Notes: generated by a model from the sequence alone, not told the origin. Positions 24,410 to 33,073 are shown, counted from the first letter of the stretch. The stretch is DNA of 64,000 nucleotides from Chloroflexota bacterium (GCA_012522475.1 JAAYKH010000068.1:1-64000), one strand, 5' to 3'. Made by a program: numbers and translations.

Positions 24410-25087
24410 TCATTCTTCTATTAGAAGCGCAATCTCTTCCGCCAGGGTGGGGCCAATAATCACCTCTTCGCCTGTAGCGGTAATTTGAACGCGCATGGTT
24501 TGATCGTAAGGTGTACGGGATAATAATTTAATCTGCACATTGGGGCGCAACCCGAATTTATCCAGGTAGCGGAGGACTTTCGGATCCTCGTGGGGCACAC
24601 TGAGGATGACGGCCGTTTGGTTTACATCGATGGCATTTAATGATATTTGCTCGATTTCAGGGACTGACAGGTTTGAATTCGGGATTGGGTTACCATGGGG
24701 ATTGAACTCGGGGTGACCCAATGCAGCATCAATCCGGCTTTCAAGCAGGGGGGACATGGCATGTTCAAGAATTTCAGCTTCTTGATGGACTTCATCCCAG
24801 GTATACCCCAGAGCGTCCATCAGGTAATGTTCAATTAAACGGTGGCGGCGGATGATCTTCAGGGCAGCCAAGCGACCAGCTTCGGTCAATTGCACCCCCT
24901 TGTGTTTATAATAGACAAGATAGGACGGTCTGGTCGTCGCTAGTTTCTGCACCATGTTGGTGACCGAGGCAGGCGAGACTTTTAAAACACTGGCAAGTTG
25001 ATTGGTGGTCGCCAAGCCGCCACCGGATGTAATTTCGTAGATCCGTTTTAAATAATCCTGGATATTTGAGCTTAATTGATCTGTCAT
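24410..25087 (-). CDS. DtxR/MntR-family metal-dependent transcriptional regulator
   Basis: A 225-residue regulator that binds DNA when loaded with Fe(II) or Mn(II). Residues 1-60 form the winged helix (QDYLKRIYEI, NQLASVLKVSPASVTNMVQKL), the middle is the dimer and metal domain with RRHRLIEHYLMDALGYTWDEVH and EAEILEHAMS holding His and Glu ligands, and the last 75 residues are an SH3-like FeoA domain. ATG 25087 has GAG at a normal distance; the ATG at 25105 has a poorly spaced site. A clear palindromic operator covers its promoter. The MFS gene and mutM are its neighbours. Which metal it senses is not visible. Confidence 0.9.
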   Translation of the reverse strand: MTDQLSSNIQDYLKRIYEITSGGGLATTNQLASVLKVSPASVTNMVQKLATTRPSYLVYYKHKGVQLTEAGRLAALKIIRRHRLIEHYLMDALGYTWDEVHQEAEILEHAMSPLLESRIDAALGHPEFNPHGNPIPNSNLSVPEIEQISLNAIDVNQTAVILSVPHEDPKVLRYLDKFGLRPNVQIKLLSRTPYDQTMRVQITATGEEVIIGPTLAEEIALLIEE

Positions 25088-25111
25088 AGGTAACTCACAT
25101 AGCATACCTGA

Positions 25112-25160
25112 AATTTAGGTTGAGCTAAATTATATTAACCTATAAACAATAATCCGTCAA
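25112..25160 (-). promoter_or_regulatory. Promoter with DtxR-type operator
   Basis: AATTTAG-GTTGAG-CTAAATT (25112-25131) is a perfect 7-bp inverted repeat, and a second one, TAGGTT (25116-25121) with AACCTA (25137-25142), is interleaved with it. Both resemble the TTAGGTTAGCCTAACCTAA site of DtxR. On the minus strand TATAAT (25129-25134) lies inside the site and TTGACG (25155-25160) upstream; TTAATA gives a better spacing of 16. Binding would block the promoter. Confidence 0.65.
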
Positions 25161-25234
25161 CCAAATTCAGATCATTTCCTTTGCTTGCCCGAAAATACCA
25201 AAAAGAGCAGAGAAAGGCGTGTTCACTGCAGCTA

Positions 25235-25269
25235 GTTCCAGTTGGAACTTCAACCAATCGGTTTGGTTG
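25235..25269. terminator. Pair of hairpins after the MFS gene
   Basis: GTTCCA-GT-TGGAAC (25235-25248) and CAACCAA-TCGGT-TTGGTTG (25251-25269) lie side by side just past the MFS stop codon. The T-run is weak on both strands, so termination is likely but not certain. Confidence 0.4.
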
Positions 25270-25302
25270 TATTTAATTGATGGTCTTTCGCTGGCTGAGA
25301 AC

Positions 25303-26577
25303 TCAGTGCGCTGGATTATCTTCCGGATCCAGTCCTATTTCTAAAATAGCAGGTTTAAATAAGGCAACCAGCCCGGTAAGGATTGTGGCAATTCCGCCGA
25401 CAATAAACCAGAGCTGGTTGCTGGTAAGATCGGCGATGGGGCCAGCAATGATTAAACCCAGCGGACTGGTCAGGCCGGCGCCGGCATGCAGAAGAGAGAA
25501 CACACGCCCCTGAATTTCAGGTTCAACCTTTGCTTGCATCGCGGCAAAAAGCGGACCGTTTACCATTGGAATAAAAAAACCAAACAAAGCCATGCCACCA
25601 ACTGCCAGCAGGAACTGGCTGGAAGGCGCCAGACCAATGGCCAGCACGCCGCCACCTGCAAAAATCAGAGCCACCAATGAAGTTAGAATGCGATTCTTGA
25701 AGCCACCCCAGGCGCTAAGCGCGAGGCCTCCCAGAATCACGCCGATGCCATATACAGAATTGATGAAGCCCAATTCATAGGCGCCTTTAGAGAAATGGTT
25801 TGTAATGACCAGAGGTAACAATGCGAAGGCTGGATTAATTAAGAAATTAACCAGCATGGCGATCAGAATGATGCCCATCAGGCTTTTCCAGGTCAGAACA
25901 TACTGAAAGCCTTCTATAAAGTCTCGCCACACTGAAGTTTTAATTTTTTGTGTTGCGTCCGTATTGCCAAATTTGCGTACAGGCTGGGGAATTGTAAAGA
26001 AAAAAAGTGGAACGATTCCCATGAAAGCTGTAATTACATCAATCGATAAGACCCCATGAATGGGAAGGACGGCGATTAAAAATGCGCCTAGAGCTGGCCC
26101 AATGATATTTACGACCCCTTGTAAAGCCTGGTTGGCCCCGGCAATATGGGGCAAGCTCTCCTTAGGAACCATCAAACTGGTGGATGCAGAAATGGCTGCC
26201 CATTGAAATTGTCCACAGGCAGAGCGAATCAGCATGGCCAGGTAAATGTGCCAAATTTGGGCAATGTCAAGATAAAAAAGTATGGCGATGAGGATTGTAA
26301 ACAGGGCCGTAATGCTGTCGAATAAGATCATAATCATCTTCCGGTTCCAGCGATCTACCAGGGCACCTGCAATGGGAGAGATGATGATCATTGGGAGAAC
26401 GTTCATCAGGGTGCCTATCGTTAAAACAGTTGCAGAGCCGGTGGTTTCAGTCAGGTGCCAGACAAAGGCAAATCCTACCAGGTGGCTGCCTAAAATAGAA
26501 AAAGCCTGCCCGGTCCAGATAGTAAAAAAACGAAACTGCCAGCTTGTTTGATGAATAGAGGGAGATTCTACGGTCAC
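25303..26577 (-). CDS. MFS efflux transporter (DHA3-type)
   Basis: A 424-residue protein with about 12 hydrophobic segments, of the major facilitator group that includes macrolide and siderophore exporters. N-terminal features FRFFTIWTGQAFSILGSHLVGFA (first helix) and the loop motif GALVDRWNRKM between helices 2 and 3 are typical. It would export a small molecule with proton exchange. It sits upstream of a metal-responsive regulator gene on the same strand and may belong with it (for example metal chelate export), but this is weak inference. The upstream gap has an 18-bp palindrome at 26719-26736. Confidence 0.85.
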   Translation of the reverse strand: MTVESPSIHQTSWQFRFFTIWTGQAFSILGSHLVGFAFVWHLTETTGSATVLTIGTLMNVLPMIIISPIAGALVDRWNRKMIMILFDSITALFTILIAILFYLDIAQIWHIYLAMLIRSACGQFQWAAISASTSLMVPKESLPHIAGANQALQGVVNIIGPALGAFLIAVLPIHGVLSIDVITAFMGIVPLFFFTIPQPVRKFGNTDATQKIKTSVWRDFIEGFQYVLTWKSLMGIILIAMLVNFLINPAFALLPLVITNHFSKGAYELGFINSVYGIGVILGGLALSAWGGFKNRILTSLVALIFAGGGVLAIGLAPSSQFLLAVGGMALFGFFIPMVNGPLFAAMQAKVEPEIQGRVFSLLHAGAGLTSPLGLIIAGPIADLTSNQLWFIVGGIATILTGLVALFKPAILEIGLDPEDNPAH

Positions 26578-26718
26578 TGTTTTTCCTTTAGGGCTACAAA
26601 TCGGTTGATGATGTTAACTGTCAGTTAGACAGCCATTGTTTTCAGGTGTATCGCAGTAGAAACCATCTGAATTGTTGAGATTATTCGATGGGGCGCAATA
26701 CACCACGCACAATGAGAA

Positions 26719-26736
26719 GTACGCAAATTTGTGTAC
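26719..26736. promoter_or_regulatory. 18-bp palindrome upstream of the MFS gene
   Basis: GTACGCAAATTTGTGTAC is symmetric except for one position pair. It lies about 140 bases before the MFS start and just past the SHOCT-like gene. An operator is possible; a smaller inverted repeat CTGTC-AGTTA-GACAG (26618-26632) lies nearer the start. Confidence 0.35.
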
Positions 26737-26785
26737 GAATTACAATGGCAGGTGAAAAAATTTTACTTGGTCGAAAAGCCGGATC

Positions 26786-27181
26786 TTATTCGAGGAAAAC
26801 TTCGACGTGTTCCCCGTCATCTTCATCGAAGATATCTACGATCTGACCGACTTCACCCGAGTTTAACCAGGCGTTCAGGTCATCCGTTTCGAGGCCTTCG
26901 ATCTCCGGTGCAAAACGGGCACCCATACGCAACCCGGAACTGATCAGAGAGACAGGCAAACGCACATTGACGCGGGCTTTGCCTGTGTCGGTATCGGTAA
27001 CCAGCACCCTGAGGTAGCGCGGTTTTTTTCCACTTTCAAAGCTTTGTGGGATTTGCGAGGTGGGTGGCGCGGGTGCGCTGAGATAGTCGAGAGCCTCGAT
27101 CAGGCGAGCACCTTCTGCCGCAGATATTTTTCCCTCCTGAATCATCATCAGTATTCGCATTCTTTCTTCTGTTGAGACCAT
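26786..27181 (-). CDS. SHOCT-like domain protein, small cytoplasmic
   Basis: A 131-residue protein of unknown function. The N-terminal 30 residues, EERMRILMMIQEGKISAAEG followed by ARLIEAL, form the short helical motif found in SHOCT-like/YvlB-type proteins. A Pro-rich link (about 35-50) leads to a C-terminal alpha/beta part with YLRVLVTDTDTGKARVNVRLP and an acidic end (DEDDGEHVEVFLE). There is no membrane segment. It follows the DUF2089 gene by 4 bp, and the helical motif at its N-terminus matches one at the C-terminus of that protein, so the two are likely to work together. Confidence 0.7.
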   Translation of the reverse strand: MVSTEERMRILMMIQEGKISAAEGARLIEALDYLSAPAPPTSQIPQSFESGKKPRYLRVLVTDTDTGKARVNVRLPVSLISSGLRMGARFAPEIEGLETDDLNAWLNSGEVGQIVDIFDEDDGEHVEVFLE

Positions 27182-27185
27182 CGTT

Positions 27186-27590
27186 TTAACCTTTCTTGGA
27201 TTCTACTTCCAGACCCTGTAAAAGCTGTTGGGCTTGTATCGGGGTGATTTTGCCACGCTCAAGATCGTCGAGGATGCGGCGTCGATCCTCCGGTGATAGG
27301 CTGAGTTCATCATCTTTTCCGGGTTCGTACCCTAAAGCGCGGATTACATCATAAAGACGGGTGCGCAAGGTGGGATAGGACAGGTTTAGTTCCTCTTCCA
27401 TACGGTTAAATCGCCCTTCACAGCGCACAAAAACCAGGATAAAGTTGATTTGTTCTTCGGTCAGGGCAGCAAATGGCCCGGCATAGGGCTGAAAGTGCCC
27501 TTCCACAGCAGTGTCACAGCGAGGACAGAAAAACCGTGTTACCAGGATATCCGATTTACAGAGCGGGCATTGCTCTGGCATTTTTTGCAT
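27186..27590 (-). CDS. DUF2089 family protein (zinc ribbon plus HTH)
   Basis: A 134-residue probable regulator. It opens with a four-Cys zinc ribbon (CPLCKSDILVTRFFCPRC, Cys at 8, 11, 22 and 25), continues with a region resembling a winged or sigma-like helix-turn-helix (ERFNRM-EEELNLSYPTLRTRLYDV, about residues 57-82) and ends with EDRRRILDDLERGKITPIQA and QQLLQGL, a motif also seen at the start of the next gene. GGAGA precedes the ATG. Known family members often adjoin genes for small membrane or SHOCT-like proteins. The function is not established. Confidence 0.85.
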   Translation of the reverse strand: MQKMPEQCPLCKSDILVTRFFCPRCDTAVEGHFQPYAGPFAALTEEQINFILVFVRCEGRFNRMEEELNLSYPTLRTRLYDVIRALGYEPGKDDELSLSPEDRRRILDDLERGKITPIQAQQLLQGLEVESKKG

Positions 27591-28005
27591 ATAGGTCTCC
27601 TTGTACTTCGTTACAACCTTGTACCGTATTCAAATTTGATGTTATACTGGGGTTAATTCAAGCAGATCTTAAAAGACCTAAAATTTCTGCTGAATTAATT
27701 CAATACCATCAAACCTGAATTTGCTCCGCTTTATATTTCCATTCTAACACAACTTTCGAGATTGTCAATACAAATATTGATAATTTTGATGTTTAACCAA
27801 ATAATAACAAAGTATATCGGGTCAATAATCATAAATATCAATATATTGACGACATTAATTTATCAAGATCAGTCAAAGCGTATTCAAAAGTAGTCGCCGT
27901 TTAACCATCACCTGAAGTTAAAAAATGAACCAAGCTTTTCAAGATCGGTATAATTAATTATTGATCAAAACAAAGCTTAAGTGCCAATGATGGTAAGGAG
28001 AAAAA
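27591..28005. other. AT-rich divergent intergenic region
   Basis: No gene is seen. It separates the divergent DUF2089 and OsmC genes. A TATAAC (minus strand, 27641-27646) could serve DUF2089 and a TATAAT (plus, 27949-27954) OsmC, with poor -35 matches. The middle (27760-27870) is very AT-rich with several short ATATTGA and TCAATAT inverted fragments that might bind a regulator. Confidence 0.4.
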
Positions 28006-28437
28006 ATGCTTAAAACTGAAAAGATTCAATCAATCTGGCAGGGAGGTATGCGTGTGGATAACCTGGCAGGAGATCACACCCTGATCATCGATCAACCTGC
28101 TAACATGGGCGGAAAGGATGAGGGCCCCAACCCCGTGGCATTTTTATTAATTGCCCTGGGCGGCTGTTTATCAACCATGGCTGCGATTGTGGCGATGCAA
28201 GAAAAAATTGACCTGCGAGGTTTTTCTGTTGAGGTTGAAGGCGATTATGATACGGACTTTTTACTGGGAAAGACGCAGGATGGGCGCGCAGGTTTTACTG
28301 AAATACGCGAGAAAGTAACCATCGATGCTGACTTGACAGAAGAAGAAAAACAAGCCTTCTTTGAAAAAGTGCACACCCGTTGCCCGGTGACAGACACTAT
28401 TCGCAATCAAACTCAAATTCAGTATGAGGTTCTATAA
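28006..28437 (+). CDS. OsmC/Ohr-family protein
   Basis: A 143-residue OsmC-like protein. Members reduce organic hydroperoxides with two Cys. Both are present: Cys in ALGGCLSTM (about residue 58) and in HTRCPVTDTI (about residue 126). The acyl-carrier-like fold with a long central helix is evident from PNPVAFLLIALGGCLSTMAA. AAGGAG lies 6 bases before the ATG. It is a single gene. Whether it works on peroxides or is one of the family's other branches (for example YhfA-like) is not visible. Confidence 0.88.
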   Translation: MLKTEKIQSIWQGGMRVDNLAGDHTLIIDQPANMGGKDEGPNPVAFLLIALGGCLSTMAAIVAMQEKIDLRGFSVEVEGDYDTDFLLGKTQDGRAGFTEIREKVTIDADLTEEEKQAFFEKVHTRCPVTDTIRNQTQIQYEVL

Positions 28438-28556
28438 CATAGATTACATTTTAAAGTACACAAGTTAAAGCACACAAGTTTGTCTGGGCACTGAAAGGCT
28501 GTTTTTCAATCTCAACGGTCTTAAGTTTTACGCGCAGACGAATTGGCTGATCTGGG

Positions 28557-28562
28557 TATAAT
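28557..28562 (+). promoter_or_regulatory. -10 element of ftcD
   Basis: A perfect TATAAT lies 27 bases before the ftcD start; no good -35 is seen at the right distance. A very short leader of about 20 bases would result. Confidence 0.4.
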
Positions 28563-28588
28563 GATCAAAAGTGATAAAAGGAGCGACC

Positions 28589-30139
28589 ATGACCAAACCC
28601 ATTGTTGAATGTATCCCCAACTTTTCTGAAGCCCGACGGCCTGAAGTGATTGATGCGATTGCCGAAACGATTGCTTCGGTTGAAGGTGTTCGTATTCTGG
28701 ACCGAAATTCTGACCTGGACCATAACCGGACGGTGATTACTTTTGTGGGTCATCCAGAAGGGGTTGAAGAGGCTGCTTACCTGGCGATTGCCAAAGCAGG
28801 TGAGTTAATCAACCTGGATCATCATCAGGGTGAACATCCTCGGATTGGTGCCACGGATGTGGTTCCGTTTATTCCAATTTCCGATATCTCTCTGATGGAA
28901 TGTGTGGAGATTGCGCGACGCTTGGGTAAACGCGTGGGTGAGACCCTGAAAATTCCGGTTTACCTGTATGAGGAAGCTGCCACCCGACCGGAGCGGGTGA
29001 ACCTTGAGAACATCCGCCGGGGTCAATATGAAACTTTGAAACAAGAGATTAGTATCGCCCCTGAGCGTGAACCCGATTTTGGTCCATCGCAACTGACGGG
29101 TGCAGGCGCCACAGTGATTGGAGCCAGGCAGCCCTTGATCGCTTATAACGTTTACCTGACTACCGACGATGTTGCCATTGCCAATAAAATTGCAAGGGCA
29201 GTCCGGCACTCAACAGGCGGGTTGCGGTATGTCAAAGCTATGGGCGTTTTGGTTGAGGGGTTGGCACAGGTCTCGATGAACCTGACCAATTATCACCGAA
29301 CATCAATGGCCAGTGTCGTGGAAATGATCCGGAGAGAGGCTCAACGCTATGGTGTAGCCATCCACCATTCTGAATTGGTGGGCTTGGTTCCCAATCGGGC
29401 ATTGATCGATGCTGCTGTTTGGTATCTACAAATGGATCAGTTTTCCCCGGAGCAAATTTTAGAAACGAAATTGCCGACGACCAGTGTGCCTGAATCTGAG
29501 GGGCCGGCAGAAACCTCAGAGGCAGATTTCCTGGATGCACTGGCCTCAGGCAATACCACACCGGGTGGTGGGTCCGCAGCCGCTTACAGCGCGGCTATGG
29601 CTGCTTCGCTGGTCTCGATGGTGGGTCGGGTGACGATCGGTAAAAAGAAATATGCCGATGTTGAGGCGGATATGTGGCAGCTCATTGAGGAAGCCATGGG
29701 GCTCCAGGCTGCAATGCGTACAGCCGTCAAAAAGGATGCCGAGGCTTTTGAATCCTATCTTAAAGCCATGCGCTTGCCGAAAGACACCGATCAGGAAAAA
29801 GCGGAACGCATTCGGGCGATCCAGGCAGCTTCGATTAATGCCGCAGAAGTCCCTTTGCAGGTTGGACGAGAGGCCTTGGAGATACAGGCACTGGCGTTCA
29901 GAGCAGCTGAAAAAGGCAATATTAATGCAATCTCCGATGCAGCATCCGCTGCTGCGCTGGCGCAAGCTGCCCTGGAGTGCGCCGGATTAAATGTGCGCAT
30001 TAATTTATTGGGTATCGAGAAGGAAGCTGAACCTGCCCGGATGTTGAATGAAGTCAAGGGGCTCGAAAAACAATCTTCGAAGCTGAAGGACGCTTTACGG
30101 GCTGTGCTCAACGAACGTGGTGGATTGAACCTTTCTTAA
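28589..30139 (+). CDS. ftcD: Glutamate formimidoyltransferase / formimidotetrahydrofolate cyclodeaminase
   Basis: A 516-residue two-domain enzyme of histidine degradation. The N-terminal part (to about residue 300; VECIPNFSEARR) transfers the formimino group from formiminoglutamate to tetrahydrofolate; the C-terminal part (from about 315, DFLDALASGNTTPGGGSAAA) releases ammonia to give methenyl-THF. ATG 28589 is preceded by AAAGGAG; an upstream in-frame GTG at 28571 is less likely. Bacteria often have separate genes, so this is the fused form as in animals. No other histidine-degradation gene is nearby. FolD, encoded at the other end of the window, would handle its product. Confidence 0.95.
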   Translation: MTKPIVECIPNFSEARRPEVIDAIAETIASVEGVRILDRNSDLDHNRTVITFVGHPEGVEEAAYLAIAKAGELINLDHHQGEHPRIGATDVVPFIPISDISLMECVEIARRLGKRVGETLKIPVYLYEEAATRPERVNLENIRRGQYETLKQEISIAPEREPDFGPSQLTGAGATVIGARQPLIAYNVYLTTDDVAIANKIARAVRHSTGGLRYVKAMGVLVEGLAQVSMNLTNYHRTSMASVVEMIRREAQRYGVAIHHSELVGLVPNRALIDAAVWYLQMDQFSPEQILETKLPTTSVPESEGPAETSEADFLDALASGNTTPGGGSAAAYSAAMAASLVSMVGRVTIGKKKYADVEADMWQLIEEAMGLQAAMRTAVKKDAEAFESYLKAMRLPKDTDQEKAERIRAIQAASINAAEVPLQVGREALEIQALAFRAAEKGNINAISDAASAAALAQAALECAGLNVRINLLGIEKEAEPARMLNEVKGLEKQSSKLKDALRAVLNERGGLNLS

Positions 30140-30145
30140 ACCCAT

Positions 30146-31177
30146 ATGCGAAAACCACTGTTAATCATCATTGTTGGCGCTTTGTTAATACCTGCCTGCC
30201 GGCCAGTAGACAAGCAGGCAGAATCAGCAATGCCACCTGTTCCCTCACAAACCAGCGCAAGTTACGCACAGCCCGATGATTTACCACGGGTTACAGAGAC
30301 GTTTGAACCCCCAGCACCTGAATCACGGGTAGAAACTGTGACAGTAACCAATGAACCACAACCCGAAGTGGGCCAGATGATTTGTGAAGAAAATTTTTGT
30401 ACTCAAGCCTGGCCAGGCTGGCTTGAGCGCCCGATTGGCGTGGGCAATACCAGGATTATCGACCGATCTTACCCCTACGGCAGCAAAGGGGATGGTGATT
30501 TGGAATTGCATTATGGGGTGGAGTTTTTGAACCAGCATGGTACACCTGTGCTGGCGGCACAGGCTGGTGAAGTTGTTTTTGCCGGGACGGATGACGCGGT
30601 CAAGCTGGGAGCATACTATGCTTTCTATGGCAACGTGATTGTTTTGGAGCACCCAGGTTTGCTGGGGGATGAACGGACGGCTTTTACACTTTACGCACAC
30701 CTTTCTGAGATCGACGTTGTGATGGGCGAACAGGTTGCAGTTGGTGACGTTATTGGCAAGGTTGGCGCAACCGGGGGAGCCTTTGGGCCGCATTTGCATT
30801 TTGAAGTACGCGTGGACGCCAATGAAAATGCTAATACGGTTAACCCGGTGCTGTGGTTTGCACCATTGGATGACGAGAATTACCCGCAAACGGTGTTGCT
30901 TGCCGGCTTGATCCTGGATCAAAATGGAAACCCCATTCCCGAATTGCCTTTCACTTTGGAAAAGCTTTCTGCTTCGGGTGAAGTTGAAATGTATTTTTAT
31001 CCGATGACCTATTACCTAGCAGATTTAAATACGCACCCCCTGTTAAATGAAAATTTTGCGGTTCCGGATATCCCGGCTGGGGAATACCGTTTAGCCCTCA
31101 TCGCAGAGAAGTACTACGAGTATTTTTTTAAGCTTGAGCCCGGCACAGTTGGGTTTATCACAGTGCAATTGGATTGA
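30146..31177 (+). CDS. M23-family (LytM) peptidase lipoprotein
   Basis: A 343-residue exported protein. The signal peptide ends in the lipobox LIPAC, so it should be lipid-anchored. A Pro/Thr/Glu-rich linker (about 25-75) leads to a LytM domain (about 115-235) with HYGVEFLNQHGTPV, YAHLSEIDV and GPHLHFEV. The usual first metal motif is HxxxD; here the Asp is Glu (HYGVE), while the HLH motif is intact. The C-terminal 110 residues form a beta-rich domain resembling a carboxypeptidase-regulatory or Ig-like fold (ILDQNGNPIPELPFTLEK). It follows ftcD by 6 bp but has no functional link to it. It probably cuts peptidoglycan, or binds it if inactive. Confidence 0.85.
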   Translation: MRKPLLIIIVGALLIPACRPVDKQAESAMPPVPSQTSASYAQPDDLPRVTETFEPPAPESRVETVTVTNEPQPEVGQMICEENFCTQAWPGWLERPIGVGNTRIIDRSYPYGSKGDGDLELHYGVEFLNQHGTPVLAAQAGEVVFAGTDDAVKLGAYYAFYGNVIVLEHPGLLGDERTAFTLYAHLSEIDVVMGEQVAVGDVIGKVGATGGAFGPHLHFEVRVDANENANTVNPVLWFAPLDDENYPQTVLLAGLILDQNGNPIPELPFTLEKLSASGEVEMYFYPMTYYLADLNTHPLLNENFAVPDIPAGEYRLALIAEKYYEYFFKLEPGTVGFITVQLD

Positions 31178-31285
31178 AAGGCTGGCCACCAGCGTGTTAA
31201 GGTTTTATACAGCATTGATTAATCGGTAAAACATTGGATTTCTATCCACAGACAAGCAGACTGCTCAATCGTTGGAGGTTTTTCC

Positions 31286-31819
31286 ATGATTAAAATTATG
31301 ATCGCCTCTCAGAATCCAGTAAAAGTTGATGCCGTCAGGGATGGTTTTGCGCGTATGTTCCCGAGCGAGAAATTTGAAGTTGAAAGGATAACCGTTAATT
31401 CAGGGGTCAGTGATCAACCCCTTTCTGGTTTGGTTGCCCGCCAAGGCGCAGAAAACAGGGCCAAACAGGCCAGGTCTGCAGTTCCAAAAGGCGATTACTG
31501 GGTGGGCCTGGAAGGAGGATGTGAGATACAGGACCTGGAGATGGTCTCCTTTGCCTGGGTCGTGGTGCTCTCAGCGGATGGTGGGGTTGGCAGCTCGCGT
31601 ACAGCCCATTTTCAGTTACCGCAAGCTGTGAAAAGGCTAGTGGAAGCGGGCATGGAACTGGGCGATGCTGATGATGTGACCTTCGGGATTGAAAACTCCA
31701 AACAAAAATCTGGTGCGGTGGGTTTGTTGACCGGTGATGTGGTGACGCGTAAAACCCTCTATGAGCAGGCGGTTATTCTGGCGTTAATACCTTTTAAAAA
31801 ACCAGAACTCTACTCGTGA
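31286..31819 (+). CDS. yjjX: Inosine/xanthosine triphosphatase (YjjX/DUF84 family)
   Basis: A 177-residue house-cleaning NTPase that hydrolyses ITP and XTP. The N-terminus MIKIMIASQNPVKVDAVRDGF is the family's signature start, and SGVSDQPLS, GAENRA and GLEGGCE match the substrate and Mg2+ sites. GGAGG precedes the ATG. Single gene, convergent with capA-like downstream with no clear terminator between. Confidence 0.9.
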   Translation: MIKIMIASQNPVKVDAVRDGFARMFPSEKFEVERITVNSGVSDQPLSGLVARQGAENRAKQARSAVPKGDYWVGLEGGCEIQDLEMVSFAWVVVLSADGGVGSSRTAHFQLPQAVKRLVEAGMELGDADDVTFGIENSKQKSGAVGLLTGDVVTRKTLYEQAVILALIPFKKPELYS

Positions 31820-31850
31820 TGACGGTTTTGAGGGGGTGTTTTCAAGAAGT

Positions 31851-32981
31851 TCAGGGGTGAAACTCGTGGGGTATGATTTGGGGGATACCGTTTAAAGAGA
31901 TGATAATATCGACCAACTTGTAGGATTCAACCCCCTGTGGTGAAAGCTCTACCACCAGGATCGCGCTGTAGTTGGGGGGAAAGAGAAAATTGTCAAAGAC
32001 GAAATTCCCCAAACTATAAGCGATGAGACCATTTTGGTAAGTATCAATTCGCTGAAGAACGTGGGGATGACTGCCAATCACCAGCGATGCCCCGCTTTCG
32101 ATGGCCAGGTGGGCGATTTTTTGTTGTTCGGCAGTGACCTGATGCATCAGTTCATAGCCGTTGTGTAATAGGACAATCACGATATCTGCCTGGGCTTTGG
32201 CGGATAGAACAGAATCGCGCACACGAGTTTCATGCGCCCAGGCAATGCCAGGGGCATCGGGGCTGGCTTCCCATTTTCGGTAATCATAATCAGAGGGATA
32301 AACATCCATAAAGCCTAAAAAGGCAATCCGCAAGCCATTCACGTCAAGGAAGGCTGGCGCATAAGCCTCAGCTTCATTCATGCCGGCACCCACAGTTTGA
32401 ATCTGTTGGGCTGTTAGAGCCTCTAAGGTGTCGGCCAGTGCCAGCGGCCCATAATCCAAGCTATGATTATTGGCCAGGTTGACCAGGTTGAAATCGGCGA
32501 AAACCAGCGATTCTGCGGCAGCAGGGGGCGCGCGAAAGGCGTAGGTTTTCGGTTCCGGTTCGCCGCGGTCGGAAATCGGGCATTCGAGGTTACCCAGGGT
32601 GATATCAGCTGAACGAAGCATTTCCGCCGTGAAAAGGAAGGGCGCTTGGAGGCCTTCGGTGTCGATCAGTTCGCCAATTGTTCGGCCTAACATGATATCG
32701 CCAACGGCCATGAGGACAACCCGCTGTTCAAATGTTGCGCTGGGCTGTGCAGTTTTTGATGGCGTTTTAGACGAAACGCTTGCAGTAGACGTTAGCGACG
32801 GCGCAAGGATGGCAGTTTGTGCTTTTGTGGGAATGTCTGTTGGAATGGATGTGCTTGTGCAGGCAGGTTGTATTGGCGTTGAAATTGGTTCAGACAGCAA
32901 GGTTTGACAGGCAGTTAACCAGAGGGAGAAAGCTAAAACTATCAATAAAGCACGATGAAATGGTTTGGTAGCTAAGGGCAC
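31851..32981 (-). CDS. CapA-family lipoprotein (poly-gamma-glutamate synthesis protein family)
   Basis: A 376-residue lipoprotein with signal peptide and lipobox LTAC (Cys25). A Ser/Thr/Pro-rich linker (30-85) precedes a metallophosphatase-like CapA domain with MAVGDIMLGR, GNLECPISD, NLANNHSLDYG, VLLHNGYE and IGSHPHVLQ. These are the metal-binding motifs of the family (Asp, Asn-His, His). The start is a GTG without a strong ribosome site. CapA proteins are linked to polyglutamate capsules, but many stand-alone members have other, unknown roles; here no capB or capC is seen, so a capsule role is not supported. Confidence 0.85.
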   Translation of the reverse strand: MPLATKPFHRALLIVLAFSLWLTACQTLLSEPISTPIQPACTSTSIPTDIPTKAQTAILAPSLTSTASVSSKTPSKTAQPSATFEQRVVLMAVGDIMLGRTIGELIDTEGLQAPFLFTAEMLRSADITLGNLECPISDRGEPEPKTYAFRAPPAAAESLVFADFNLVNLANNHSLDYGPLALADTLEALTAQQIQTVGAGMNEAEAYAPAFLDVNGLRIAFLGFMDVYPSDYDYRKWEASPDAPGIAWAHETRVRDSVLSAKAQADIVIVLLHNGYELMHQVTAEQQKIAHLAIESGASLVIGSHPHVLQRIDTYQNGLIAYSLGNFVFDNFLFPPNYSAILVVELSPQGVESYKLVDIIISLNGIPQIIPHEFHP

Positions 32982-33073
32982 TGAAGACGCGAAAGTGTTT
33001 CCTTCTTGTGAAATTAATGCGGCGGCCGATCAGGTATGAGACCCGGTGGAGTGATGACAGGGTTGTGCTTCAG

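Noticed and set aside
30323-30922. 199-codon minus-strand frame
   Set aside because: It is antisense to the M23 lipoprotein, whose lipobox and LytM motifs are clear.
31851-32981. Capsule (poly-gamma-glutamate) locus
   Set aside because: Only a CapA-like lipoprotein is present; no ligase or transporter genes for a capsule are nearby.
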